The notes beneath the pieces were generated by a model. It worked only from the letters and a program-made list of their open reading frames with translations. It was not told where the DNA came from and made no database searches. 62,546 bases of DNA from a virus. Positions 22,885 to 32,700 of this stretch are shown one piece after another (position 1 is the first letter of the stretch; each line of letters starts with the position of its first letter). The DNA is taken from positions 1 through 62,546 of the IMG/VR virus record IMGVR_UViG_3300009551_000015. The stretch is one strand, 5' to 3'. The position numbers and the translations under genes were made by a program.

Positions 22885-23048
22885 TGTTTGTATTTTTCGC
22901 GGCTTCTCATCTCGTCCATGAGTGATACGACGTGCGCTTGATTTCGACAGTCATGAGCGAGTTTCTTAGCCTCCTCATCCGTGAGTGCTGAATTCATTTC
23001 GAGTCGTTCGGCCAGTGCTACTAGGAAAGCTGAGAGTGATACCAACAT
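22851..23048 (-). CDS. Small hypothetical protein of the lysis region
   Basis: 65 aa from ATG at 23046-23048 (an earlier ATG at 23060 exists). A short hydrophobic start (LVSLSAFLVALAERL) and a charged, basic end with a Cys pair (KQCSSCLRRK). Overlaps the lysozyme start by 34 bp. It might be a small membrane lysis accessory, unproven. Confidence 0.5.
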   Translation of the reverse strand: MLVSLSAFLVALAERLEMNSALTDEEAKKLAHDCRNQAHVVSLMDEMRSREKYKQCSSCLRRKSA

Positions 23049-23072
23049 GTTGTGGCCCACCCCGGGCCGAGA

Positions 23073-23810
23073 TCAATCAACCGAATGTACATTCTGCGGA
23101 AGCCAATGCAAAAATACGCTGAACATCCCCGCCGTGGCAGCGTTGGCAAGTTTCACCCAGAAGCTTGCTTTCTTCGGCGAAAAGTCATCGCGAATGAACC
23201 CCAAGGTTGCTTCCGTGTTCGCCGCGGCGCCGTCGATGTGCTTCGACGTGCTCTCAAAGTTCCGCTGGATAGGCTCGAGCGCTTTCACCCGGGCATCGAT
23301 ATCACCCAAAGTTACCGATGCACCACTGTCGAGCGTTGCCAGTAGCGCTGTAGCCCCGTCTATTGTCGGCTTGGCTGCCTCTGCATCTGCCTTCAGTGCG
23401 GTGGCGAGCCGACCAAGACCGTCCACCGCTCCCCTCAGGCTCTGGGCCGCATCTGCTCCATTGCTCGCCGCGCTACCCAGATTAGCCACTGCCACCGTTG
23501 CTGATGGCAGGAGTTTCTTGTTCACTTCGTCAACCGTATCGCTGAGCGACCGCAGAATAACTGAAGTCGTTTCCACTTGCGCCCGCACATCGTAATAGTT
23601 GTCGTCCAGTGAATCCTTGCTGTCCTGCACAAGCGCCCGCAACTGCCGCGTTGTCTCACTGAGCGAAGCCTCTGCCCGATCCAGCCGCGCGCTTAGGTCT
23701 ACGCCTGCCATCGCCGATTCCGTGGCCGCTAGGAGCATGGCTCCGTGGATTAGGAAAGCCGACAGAGCGATTAGCGCACAGCAGATCAGCAGATCCTTGG
23801 CGAGTTTCAT
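23073..23810 (-). CDS. Membrane-anchored long coiled-coil protein
   Basis: 245 aa. One N-terminal transmembrane helix (LLICCALIALSAFLIHGAML) is followed by about 170 residues of Ala/Ser/Leu/Asp heptads (DLSARLDRAEASLSETTRQL) and a second hydrophobic end (FWVKLANAATAGMFSVFLHW). A periplasm-spanning rod anchored at both ends would suit a spanin-like or MCE/methyl-acceptor-like architecture, but no known spanin sequence is recognised. Start overlaps the upstream stop. Confidence 0.6.
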   Translation of the reverse strand: MKLAKDLLICCALIALSAFLIHGAMLLAATESAMAGVDLSARLDRAEASLSETTRQLRALVQDSKDSLDDNYYDVRAQVETTSVILRSLSDTVDEVNKKLLPSATVAVANLGSAASNGADAAQSLRGAVDGLGRLATALKADAEAAKPTIDGATALLATLDSGASVTLGDIDARVKALEPIQRNFESTSKHIDGAAANTEATLGFIRDDFSPKKASFWVKLANAATAGMFSVFLHWLPQNVHSVD

Positions 23811-24121
23811 TGAGGCTTAAATGTGCCGTCGTCGGTCTGAACGTACATGTATGGACAATTGGCGTCTGCGTTAGTAGTCGCAGTCCAAGAAATGCCCGTC
23901 GTCTGCGGAATATCGCAAGCTGGAATGTGAACAGTGCTGTGGTTTCCAGGAAGGCTCCCGTAGACAATCTGGTAAGGATACGGATTCGCCCACCACCACG
24001 GATAGACCGCAGGCATTGGCTGAGTCTGCATTGGCCTGACGGTAATCTTGTCGCCGTCAATTTGAACCTCGGCGTTATCGGGGAGTTCGAGCGTCAGCCC
24101 GTCTTTCGTTTTGATCGTCAT
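23807..24121 (-). CDS. Hypothetical protein with aromatic, surface-like sequence
   Basis: 104 aa from ATG at 24119-24121 (ATGA overlap). An N-terminal strand-rich part (IKTKDGLTLELPDNAEVQID) is followed by an aromatic/Pro-rich tract (PWWWANPYPYQIVYG) and a Cys pair. Unknown; co-translated with the membrane genes around it. Confidence 0.6.
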   Translation of the reverse strand: MTIKTKDGLTLELPDNAEVQIDGDKITVRPMQTQPMPAVYPWWWANPYPYQIVYGSLPGNHSTVHIPACDIPQTTGISWTATTNADANCPYMYVQTDDGTFKPQ

Positions 24122-24447
24122 TTCGGTTGCTCCTCTGATGGCTTCGTCTCCGTGGTCTTGATTTCCACGATCGCTGGCGGGTTTGTCTGCAACGTCGTGG
24201 TAGTCGTCTCTGTCACGACAATCGGCGGAAGCGGGTTCTGCTTCAGGTAGGCAAAGAACGGAGTCAGCCCACTGGCGACGAACACGGCCGCCATTACCAT
24301 GAACAGCGGCCATGGATGCGACAGGTTGAACTTCTCAGGGTCGATCATGGCCACAGCAGGCCCAGCAGTGAAGGCGCCTGCGCCACCGCCAATGAAGGCA
24401 GACACCAGCCCATATACCCACAGACCGACTTCCATTTTCCCCTTCAT
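24118..24447 (-). CDS. Two-span membrane protein, holin candidate
   Basis: 109 aa from ATG at 24445-24447. Two hydrophobic spans (WVYGLVSAFIGGGAGAFTAG and LFMVMAAVFVASGLTPFFAY) around a polar loop, and a long Thr/Pro/Glu-rich, charged C-terminal tail (TETKPSEEQPK). Class II holin-type topology and location upstream of the endolysin make it the best holin candidate. Confidence 0.55.
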   Translation of the reverse strand: MKGKMEVGLWVYGLVSAFIGGGAGAFTAGPAVAMIDPEKFNLSHPWPLFMVMAAVFVASGLTPFFAYLKQNPLPPIVVTETTTTTLQTNPPAIVEIKTTETKPSEEQPK

Positions 24448-24451
24448 CGCT

Positions 24452-24976
24452 TCACTTTCCCCCGAATCCGTAGATGAGCATAAACCCCGGCTGAAGCGTT
24501 GCCGATACAAGCGCACCATCCGTACCCCTCTGCGGGTTGCTTGCCTTCATGTAAGGCATCACGTACAGATTGGTCCTGCCCATGCGAATAGCCAGCCCAG
24601 CGCTACCCGTAAATGCCGGCGAAGTGGTCCCCGTCGCCTGAACCGAATTAAATCCCGCCTGCACGATGGTCAGCAGCGATACCGAACCCGAAGTAGACCG
24701 CGCGGCCACATAAGCGAAGCCAGTGGTGATGGTCGACGCGAGCGGCTGTGCGCCCTTCGGCACGGTCGCTACGGGAGTTGAAACCGTCGACCACGAGAAG
24801 ACGTTCGAACTGCCCAATCGCAGAGCAACGTCGACATCTGCACTCGCTGCATGGATGTCGCCGCGGGTCCATGATGGCCCAATACCGACGGTCATGCTTG
24901 GCAGCGTGGTATCGGTGGTTGTGGCTTGCGCCCATGCGGAGCAAGCGAGCAGAAGCGAAAGCGAGAGTTTGTTCAT
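24452..24976 (-). CDS. Exported protein, small outer-membrane barrel-like
   Basis: 174 aa from ATG at 24974-24976; a signal peptide (KLSLSLLLACSAWAQ) is followed by alternating beta strands typical of small outer-membrane barrels (MTVGIGPSWTRGDIHAASAD ... TTGFAYVAARST ... QPGFMLIYGFGGK). No enzymatic motif. Possibly an envelope-remodelling or receptor-masking protein made by the phage. Different in sequence from the fibre cluster but shares the A-Q signal end. Confidence 0.6.
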   Translation of the reverse strand: MNKLSLSLLLACSAWAQATTTDTTLPSMTVGIGPSWTRGDIHAASADVDVALRLGSSNVFSWSTVSTPVATVPKGAQPLASTITTGFAYVAARSTSGSVSLLTIVQAGFNSVQATGTTSPAFTGSAGLAIRMGRTNLYVMPYMKASNPQRGTDGALVSATLQPGFMLIYGFGGK

Positions 24977-24986
24977 TGGCAAACCG

Positions 24987-26699
24987 TCAAGAGATGTACC
25001 CGTAATTCTGGCTGCACGAGCCCGCGCCACCCATGGCAACAATCGGGTAACGCATAACGAAAATGCCCGTAGTAAACAGGGCGCCAACTATGCCGAGATC
25101 ACCTTGGAAGAACAGTAGATAGCCAGTGGGCGAGTCCTTATCGATGACCACCTGCGGGTAGAACCCAAGTTGGTCATCGCCGGGAGTCGACGGCGCATAG
25201 AAGTCTAGCTCCGTGTAGGACCAATAGCGGTCGCGATACGTCCATCCGAGCAGTGGCTTTTCCTCGACGAACCAGATGGCACCGTAGTTCGTGTGCGACA
25301 GATTCTGGTCGTACCCGCCGAAGAAAACGCATGTGTTGTCTTCTTCGTTTTCAAAGGCATAGTACATATGCGGGTCGGGGAGCACAGAAAGTTCTTCGTA
25401 CTCCGTGTAATAGCTGATGTTGAAGCCAGAGGTGGTGTAGTGGCCCCCGGGATCAGAGATGCCATAATCCGCCATGACACCAATGTGCCCATTCGATAGC
25501 TGATACACAGAAGGCGAGATCGCTTCGTTACCCGGGCTACCGCCCCAGCCGACTCCACCAGGTCCACCAGGCAATCCAGTCGGCAGCGTGGGAATGGTTT
25601 CCTGAAAGTTGAATAACGCTTCGCCCGTATCCCATGCCGATCCTGTCCACGGAGATGCCCATAGCTTATCCGCGAGAATTATCGAACTGGCGTCGTAGAC
25701 ATAGTAGTGCGAACAGGCGTTAAGCACTCCTGTAATCTCGACAAACTGCGTGCTGAAAAGCGGCCCGCTATCCGCGCCCGCGAGGTCGACCGTGAATATC
25801 GTAGAATGTGCCCACGATGATGGGTTGGTGGTCGTGTCGTCCAACGCTGTAGAAACCCAAGCCGACGCCTCTCCCGCGTTGGTAAAGCCTGGACCGTAGG
25901 TTATGGTCTGTGCGACGAACATACGGCCGCCTGATATGATTGCGGGACTGCCGGAAAGAAGTGCCTGACTGCCGTGGTGGTAATATCCCACGCTGATATT
26001 TAATATCGAGGACGACCCAACCGATTGCTCGGCAGAGATTGAGTTGTCAGCGAAGACTTTCCTGTAGTAAACATTTAGCGCCGTTGGAGTGCCTGCGTTT
26101 CCGTCGACATACATCACGTGCGCGGTGTTTCCAACCCCATCGTTTACCGCAACCGCGATACCGCCAATTCCGCCCAGTGAAGTCAACTCGTCATGCATGA
26201 TCTGAAAGCTAGACCACGTTCCGCCCGTATCTACGCGATAGAATCCAATCTTGCCTGGGTTTGTTGTGCTGTTAGTCGCAAAAATAAGTGTGGAACCATC
26301 CGGCATGGGCAGCACTTGGTAAGGCTGCGACGTGTATATGTTGGACCCTGCCGTGCCTCCGACCGATGTCCATGCGAGGGTTGCGCAGTCGAAATAGGTG
26401 AGCTGAAACCCGCCGCTAATAGGCGCCAGGTACCATATCTTACTGCCATCAAAATATATTCCACCGGGGTTGGCCAACGCCACCCCAGACGGCGGGTCCG
26501 CTTCCTTGGTCCATGCCCCTCCCGGAGTGCTGAGTGACTTCGACCAAACGTTGATGAACCCCGGATTGCGGTCGCCGCTATCCAAACAGAACAGCGTTCC
26601 GCTGTGCTCAAATGGCCCGTAGCTACCAAGGGGCGTTGACGCGCAGGTATGGCTATCGGTGTAGGAAACCGGAATCGGCCCAGCGATTGGAGTGAACAT
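24987..26699 (-). CDS. Large beta-propeller-like tail adhesin
   Basis: 570 aa. Gly/Ser/Asp/Trp-rich with recurring sialidase-type fragments (ISGGFQLTYFDCATLAW, SLSTPGGAWTKE), each about 50 residues, suggesting a six- or seven-bladed propeller. It starts MFTPIAGPIPVS, with no signal peptide. Third of the long adhesin-like genes after the hub; probably a receptor-binding or depolymerase-type tail fibre. Exact family not recognised. Confidence 0.65.
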   Translation of the reverse strand: MFTPIAGPIPVSYTDSHTCASTPLGSYGPFEHSGTLFCLDSGDRNPGFINVWSKSLSTPGGAWTKEADPPSGVALANPGGIYFDGSKIWYLAPISGGFQLTYFDCATLAWTSVGGTAGSNIYTSQPYQVLPMPDGSTLIFATNSTTNPGKIGFYRVDTGGTWSSFQIMHDELTSLGGIGGIAVAVNDGVGNTAHVMYVDGNAGTPTALNVYYRKVFADNSISAEQSVGSSSILNISVGYYHHGSQALLSGSPAIISGGRMFVAQTITYGPGFTNAGEASAWVSTALDDTTTNPSSWAHSTIFTVDLAGADSGPLFSTQFVEITGVLNACSHYYVYDASSIILADKLWASPWTGSAWDTGEALFNFQETIPTLPTGLPGGPGGVGWGGSPGNEAISPSVYQLSNGHIGVMADYGISDPGGHYTTSGFNISYYTEYEELSVLPDPHMYYAFENEEDNTCVFFGGYDQNLSHTNYGAIWFVEEKPLLGWTYRDRYWSYTELDFYAPSTPGDDQLGFYPQVVIDKDSPTGYLLFFQGDLGIVGALFTTGIFVMRYPIVAMGGAGSCSQNYGYIS

Positions 26700-26702
26700 G
26701 TT

Positions 26703-29309
26703 TTAGTACCAGTCCTGCGGCCGAGCCGTGCTGTACAAGTTGTATGGGAAGCGCCGGCCAGTTCCGTGGTAGCCATAGCCTCCGTAGTATTGACAGTTCG
26801 ATCGGTCGTTGTTCATCGGGCATTCGATCAACTGCACAGTGAAAACTGCGGGGTCTTGCAGCAAATCCCCGATAAGTAGCGACGGGATAGCGTTGTCATG
26901 CGTCAGTCCCATCGGCTTGCGCAAGCCGAACGGCATCTTAATCGTGTGCTGATCGCGCGTCACGAAGCCATGCCCCAACAGTGAATACTTTCCCGACAGG
27001 TTATTGAAGAAGTTCGGATCGAGCGGGACGTAATCGCCTAGCCCGAGGTCGGGGAGCACCTGTCTGTAGTAGCCGTAACCAGTGGCATTATCGAAGTAGA
27101 AAACGTGAAATCCATCTTCAAGATCCTGAACCACGTTTGACTGCACGAAGTACGCCCCGGAAGCAATCACCGATTCCGTTGCCCCCGCCCCCGAAACGAG
27201 ATAAATCCCCGGGGAATCAGCTAGCGGATCGCCACCGTCGAGAATACCGTTTACAAACTGAACTATTACGTCGCCGCCGAGATCACTGCTCTGCACGCAC
27301 AGCCTGGTTCGCTTGGCTACGATGTCTGAGTAATAGTAGTTGCCCGTCCAAGTGGGCGTCGAATACGTGGCGGTCGCGATGTCGTACTTCTTGATCGTGG
27401 CCTTCATGCGATAGCGCAGCGGACTAGCCTGCTTGAACGTTACGTCGGAGTTCCAGAAGGCGTAATAGATCACCTGCCCGACGCGAGCGGCGTCAAAATA
27501 CAGGTTGCACGATGTGGTGTCTGACGTGTTGATCAGCGTCCAAGTCTTCCCACCGTTAGTGGATTTGGTCAAAACAGGCCGCGCCATCTTGTCATGGTCA
27601 GTGCTCTGCGACAGGCAATACAGCACGCCGTCGTGCTTCCATGACCAGTCGAAATCCACATCGGTATTGCCGGGAGGCGAAACGGTTGCTAGATAGTTGC
27701 CAGGCGGTACGGGATCGTAGATTATGCCCGACTGCTTCAGCGAAGTCTGAATTGGCACTGGCGCATCCATTACGTACTGGACATAGTTCCCCTGCGCCGT
27801 GCGATCGAGTGCGTCCTTGACCTTGGCGTCGAACTGCACCTTCGTTGCAACTGGAGGCTTGTCCGACACCAGGATATTGCCATCGCTGAAATCAGGGTGT
27901 ATCCCGGGCGGGAATGCTCCGATGAAACTAAAGGTCAACGGAGTTGTCTCATCCGTGAATCGGGCAACGGTATACGCTTTCGGCCCGCCATGCGCCTGCG
28001 CCCATGGAAGAACTTGAATGTTCTTCGTCAGGCTGTTGTCGTAGTGTGGGTGTGTGAGCGCCAGTGGCCCATCGTTGGTTGAATTCGATGCTGCAAGTGT
28101 GTTCGCGGCGTCGTTGGCATTGCGCGTGGTCAAGAGAAAGTAGTCGTTGAGCGTAATCTGCGGCCGAACGTCGATCGCTTTGAATCCGTAGAAATTGCCC
28201 CCCGTAAAGGGGTATGGCGAGGCCCAGCGGACGCTCGTCAAGGGCCGCGATGTCGTTCCAATATCCTCCACCTGCTCCACCGCTGTCGTTAACTCAAGAT
28301 GCGAGTTGTCCGTGATAGAGGCGATCTCGTACTGGATTCCGTTAAGCCAGAAATGCTGACCCGCCACGAGGCTGCTGAAGTTCGGCGGTAAGGTCGGATC
28401 GACGCTCAGTAGCGTTACGGTCGTGCTGCTGGCATCGCACATTCCCCACGTTCCGGTAAATACCATGTTGAAAGTGTCGCCGGGAACCTGCAGCGTGCCA
28501 CCAGCCAACTGTGCATCGAACCAGAGGTTATCCCAGACTCGAGCCTCGAACGACTTCCACCGCACGCCTGTCTGATGGCCAGCATCTTCTAGCAGCGTTA
28601 CGTCATATTGGTTGGTTACGAAATCGACATGGTAAATCGTCCCGTTGATGGTGATCATCGAAGCGGGCCTGCCGCCTCCAACGATATCCGCGCCATGGAT
28701 TCCGGTGAAGTCGCAGCCACCTGAAAGGATATCCGCGTTGGCTCGCCCCGGAGCGCCAACAAAGTTTCCGAGCTGGTAAGCAAGCGGTATGGTGATGTTC
28801 TTACCGTTGACGTTGCAGATTCCGCTGTAGTCCGACCAGAACAACATGTAATCGTTCGCTAAATCTGGGTCGGGCTCGTGCCAACTATACGCCTGCTGAT
28901 CGAATTGCCAGTAAACGCTCTGCGTGCCGCGAGCCTGAAGCATCGCATTCGTCGTGTAGCGGATCAGAAACTCTGGGTCGTAATCGTATGGGTGCGGAGT
29001 TTCAGGGAGCGCCGTCGAGATCGTGAGCGTTTTGATATTGCTGCTCGCTGGGCCATCGCCAGTGCCCGGGTTGATGACGTAGACCAGATATGGCCCGGGA
29101 GTCGATATCGGATTAACTACGCAGGTTAGCCGAGATGACCAGGAGCCTGACGGCGAATCAACTGCATATGCCGTGGTCTGGTCGCCCCCGTTGAGGTTGA
29201 TGATGCATGCCGAGGTGAAATCGTAGCCGTAAACCGTCAGCGTAAAGCGCGTGGCCACCGGGATATTCTCCGGGTGGATTTGGATGATCGTCGGCGCTAT
29301 GGTTGCCAT
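26703..29309 (-). CDS. Large multi-domain tail adhesin with IPT/TIG start
   Basis: 868 aa. Residues about 5-100 form an IPT/TIG-type immunoglobulin fold (IQIHPENIPVATRFTLTVYG ... PGPYLVYVINPGTGDGPAS). The remainder is beta-rich with BNR-like pieces near 590-760 (STNGGKTWTLINTSD). Good candidate for a receptor-binding or side-tail fibre. No signal peptide, in contrast with the next genes downstream. 3 bp from the following gene. Confidence 0.7.
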   Translation of the reverse strand: MATIAPTIIQIHPENIPVATRFTLTVYGYDFTSACIINLNGGDQTTAYAVDSPSGSWSSRLTCVVNPISTPGPYLVYVINPGTGDGPASSNIKTLTISTALPETPHPYDYDPEFLIRYTTNAMLQARGTQSVYWQFDQQAYSWHEPDPDLANDYMLFWSDYSGICNVNGKNITIPLAYQLGNFVGAPGRANADILSGGCDFTGIHGADIVGGGRPASMITINGTIYHVDFVTNQYDVTLLEDAGHQTGVRWKSFEARVWDNLWFDAQLAGGTLQVPGDTFNMVFTGTWGMCDASSTTVTLLSVDPTLPPNFSSLVAGQHFWLNGIQYEIASITDNSHLELTTAVEQVEDIGTTSRPLTSVRWASPYPFTGGNFYGFKAIDVRPQITLNDYFLLTTRNANDAANTLAASNSTNDGPLALTHPHYDNSLTKNIQVLPWAQAHGGPKAYTVARFTDETTPLTFSFIGAFPPGIHPDFSDGNILVSDKPPVATKVQFDAKVKDALDRTAQGNYVQYVMDAPVPIQTSLKQSGIIYDPVPPGNYLATVSPPGNTDVDFDWSWKHDGVLYCLSQSTDHDKMARPVLTKSTNGGKTWTLINTSDTTSCNLYFDAARVGQVIYYAFWNSDVTFKQASPLRYRMKATIKKYDIATATYSTPTWTGNYYYSDIVAKRTRLCVQSSDLGGDVIVQFVNGILDGGDPLADSPGIYLVSGAGATESVIASGAYFVQSNVVQDLEDGFHVFYFDNATGYGYYRQVLPDLGLGDYVPLDPNFFNNLSGKYSLLGHGFVTRDQHTIKMPFGLRKPMGLTHDNAIPSLLIGDLLQDPAVFTVQLIECPMNNDRSNCQYYGGYGYHGTGRRFPYNLYSTARPQDWY

Positions 29310-29312
29310 GGA

Positions 29313-29693
29313 TTATTCGAGGGTCGTGGTGAACAGCCAGCCAGCGCTGCCGTTTATGATACTGATGATAAATTGGTCGTTCGGCGCGATAGGCAATGGC
29401 GAACTGGTAAGCGTGGTGAAGAATGACTCGGTGAACCCTGCGGTTCCTGCCGGGATTGTGGGCCGCGTAGAGAACACGCTGACAAGGTTCTGGAGGATAT
29501 CGAACTCGAGATCGACCACCGAATCGCTGTTCTTTACTGTGACGACGCACTTTGTGACGCTGCGGTAATCTGGCACGCGCAGGATCGGAGCCACATTTGT
29601 GCCGATGGTGCCATCGTTGATGAGAAAGGCAATCTGCGGGACATTTCCACCGCCACCTCCCGCACCACCTGAGCCTCCGATAACGGTTATCAT
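29313..29693 (-). CDS. Small tail protein with Gly-rich start
   Basis: 126 aa. MITVIGGSGGAGGGGG start and then a compact beta-sandwich-like body (VPQIAFLINDGTIGTN, VKNSDSVVDLEFDILQNL). It sits between the hub and the adhesins, suggesting a connector or a trimer-capping protein. Family not recognised. Confidence 0.6.
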   Translation of the reverse strand: MITVIGGSGGAGGGGGNVPQIAFLINDGTIGTNVAPILRVPDYRSVTKCVVTVKNSDSVVDLEFDILQNLVSVFSTRPTIPAGTAGFTESFFTTLTSSPLPIAPNDQFIISIINGSAGWLFTTTLE

Positions 29694-29703
29694 TTGCGCC
29701 TCA

Positions 29704-32700
29704 TCAGAACTTCAGCAACCTGCTTGCACCAGCCGTGAACAGCGTGAACGTCGTAGTTCCATCAGCGAATGTGTCATGCGTGAGTGTCGTTCCGCTGCTG
29801 TACGGGGCTTCATAGTACTTCGCGACGTTGACGGTCACTGTGTTCGGGTCGTCCGAAATCTTGACGATCATCAGTAGCATCTGCTGGAGCTGCGCCTCTG
29901 GTAGAAGCTGGATGATGATATTGCCCGCAGATGTGTCGCAGTTCATGCGGCCATCGGTGTAGTACTGCGTCGTGTTGCTGGCAACGGTGCGCGTCAGGCC
30001 AGAGCCGAAGATGTAGAGTTCGCGGTTCGGCGCGTAATTGTCGGGGCAGTACTCATTCTGTGAATCCTCTGCCCTTACGGTGAAAAGCCACTGGCCGGCG
30101 CTTAGGTTCTCAATCCGCGGCGAAGCCACAACGCCCGTTGTCCCGCTCTTTGGCACTGTCACCCGCGCGCCCTTTATCTCTGGCGCCTTCGCAGGGTCGC
30201 AGATGATAACGATGTCGCCCGAGTTCGGAGTGATTTTCCAAGGGCTTGACAGCGTGAACTCCGTCGGTGAGGTCACCGAATCAACCGTCACCACGTCGCC
30301 CTTATCTGGCCCGCTGAGCACGATAGCCACTTTCCCCGCCGCGAGATCACCTGTTACGCCTGTCGGATAGTAGCCGTTCACGATGTTGGGGTCGCTAAAA
30401 GTAGTCGCCGTGAATGTCGGGTTGAACCGCATCGTCACGAGGTCGAACACCTCGATGAGCGTGGTGAGGTCTGGCAACGTGTGCCCAAGAGCATTCGGCC
30501 CTATCGTCAATACAAACTGCGGGCCAAACAGCGTCGAAGCTGATGCCGTGCTCGATGCGATCGGCATATTGAGGATTGGCACCTCAATGGACGGGTCGAA
30601 CTTAGCCAGCAGAGAAAGCGTGTAGCCCGCCCACTGGTTGAGCGTCATCCCATCGCCGTTAATCGTGATGGTGTTGGACGTTACCGAGAATACCTGCTGC
30701 GCCCAGCATCCGGCGTGAACTAACTGCTGCCACGTGACCGAGAGATGGTTGAATATCGGGTCAGGGCCGCCAGGAGTGGAGACATTGAACGAGCTAATCG
30801 TTAGCGATGTTGCGCCCACGGGAACTAGGGCTTGGCGGTGGAACACGAAGCTTGCCCCGTCAGGCGCCCACTCTGCCATGAACACTTCCCCGCCAGCGTC
30901 GCCCGATTGCCACTGCGTAATCGTTACGGTGATCGTTTCGCCTGCGAGAACGGAGACATATTGCAGTGTCAGGTAGTCGGTGTTGGCGTGCGCAGGGCTG
31001 CTGTTATTCCATGCGCTAACGCCAATTACGTACGTCCCTGTTCGAAGGCTTGATCCCGTTCCGGCGCTCGAACAATGGAACTGCGGGCCGCCAATCTCCT
31101 GATCTATCGCGGTGATTGGCAGGTAGCCACTGATCTGAAGCGTTGCAGTAGGCGTTCCAGCGGCATCCGCACCGTAGAAGGGCATTATGCCGAAGCTCGC
31201 CGATGTGCCCTCGAGGAAATCACCCGATAGCGGCACAGCATGCCCCGGTGACCACGGATAAGGCACCGTCTCAACTACCGTGTTGAGCAGCGGCTCAATC
31301 TGCTGGTAGCCCTGCGGTGACTGCTCTTCTTCGTCCGACCAAGAGTAAATCCCGGAATCGACTTCTACTACATCGAGTTCGACGCTCAGCACCATCGCCT
31401 TGCCATCGCTGGATGCGGCGGGCACAAGGCGAACGGCCGATATTTCTAGTTCCTTGTTCTCCCACCCAAGGAACGCGCAATTAGCCTTTATGATATCGAG
31501 CGGGACAAACTGATACGCGCTCATGTTGCACGTAAATGTTCCAGTCCCCCTACCCTGCAAGCCGGGGTGCGTCGGATCAGCCTGCCAGCGTCGGCGCAGG
31601 AGTTCAATCTTTGCTAACCGCTGCGCGCAGGTGTAGCTGGTCGTGAATGGAAGCTGAATATCCAGCCATCGGCGCTTGCCGCCGTCCGCGATAACGTTGA
31701 TATCACCATGGATGGCAGTGAGTGCCCAGAATTCGGACGGCAGCACTGGGAGGTTGTCCAGGTTATCGTTTACGAGAGAAACGTAGGATATCCCCGAGAA
31801 AACAACCATGTCGCCGATGCTGTAGGTGACGGCATCGTCCCATGCAACGCCCGGCGCATAGCCATGCTTTACATCCTGTGAGTAGCGCGGGAAATCGGTC
31901 GATTGATAGAGGTTATTGGGGGCAATGAACGTGCCCTTTACCCCGTTATACAGGTCGCGAATAGAAACCGTTGGCTTCCAAATAGGAGGCGGCGATACTG
32001 CATTCGCTTGCAGGTCATAGGCCGTGGCTATGGGTTCCACCCACTTAGCGGCTTGGATTACATATTTGCCATCGTTGTAGGTCAGCCGCCCCCCGCAGGA
32101 GGTCAGCATGTTCTGCAATATGTCGCCGGGAGAGCCTGTTAGCTCAAATGAGCCATGGCACTCGTATCGGCTCTCTGTTCCGCCATTGGCAAGGTCTACA
32201 GGTTCAGCGCAGATGTTCTTCGCGATGACCAGTTCGGGATAAGGGATCTCTGTGCCATATTCGGCACCGAAGCCCCACACCTTGCTCGAAAGGGCATCGG
32301 CGATGCAAAGCGCTGCGTTAGCTGTATACCCGCGCCCGTCGGTATCCGGGTCGTAGATGTCGCACTTTCCGCGGACAAGGAAGCTGAACTGCGGAATTCC
32401 GCCCTTGAAGTACTTACTGGTGTTGTTTGGCCCATTGCGATCAAGCTGCAACCGAAGGAAGACCGCCGTCCGTCCGACCCCAGAGCAATAGCGCGTCCAT
32501 TGCCCGCCCGGGAGATTGGTGATCGGGGTTCCACCAGCGGCACCGGGGCTCGACAGCGCCACCAGCTTATTGCCTCCCTGAAAAGGAGTGCCAGCCGTCA
32601 TCCCGGCGAATGTCTCGCCAAGCGCTTGGGTGCCGAGCATCGGCTCGAAGTAGACGTTATTGTTGTAGTCTGGCCACAGCGTTACAGCCTGCCCACCAGA

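Noticed and set aside
22981-23595. 204-aa plus-strand frame opposite the membrane-anchored coiled-coil gene
   Set aside because: Ala/Ser-rich composition follows from the opposite strand's heptads; no ribosome site.
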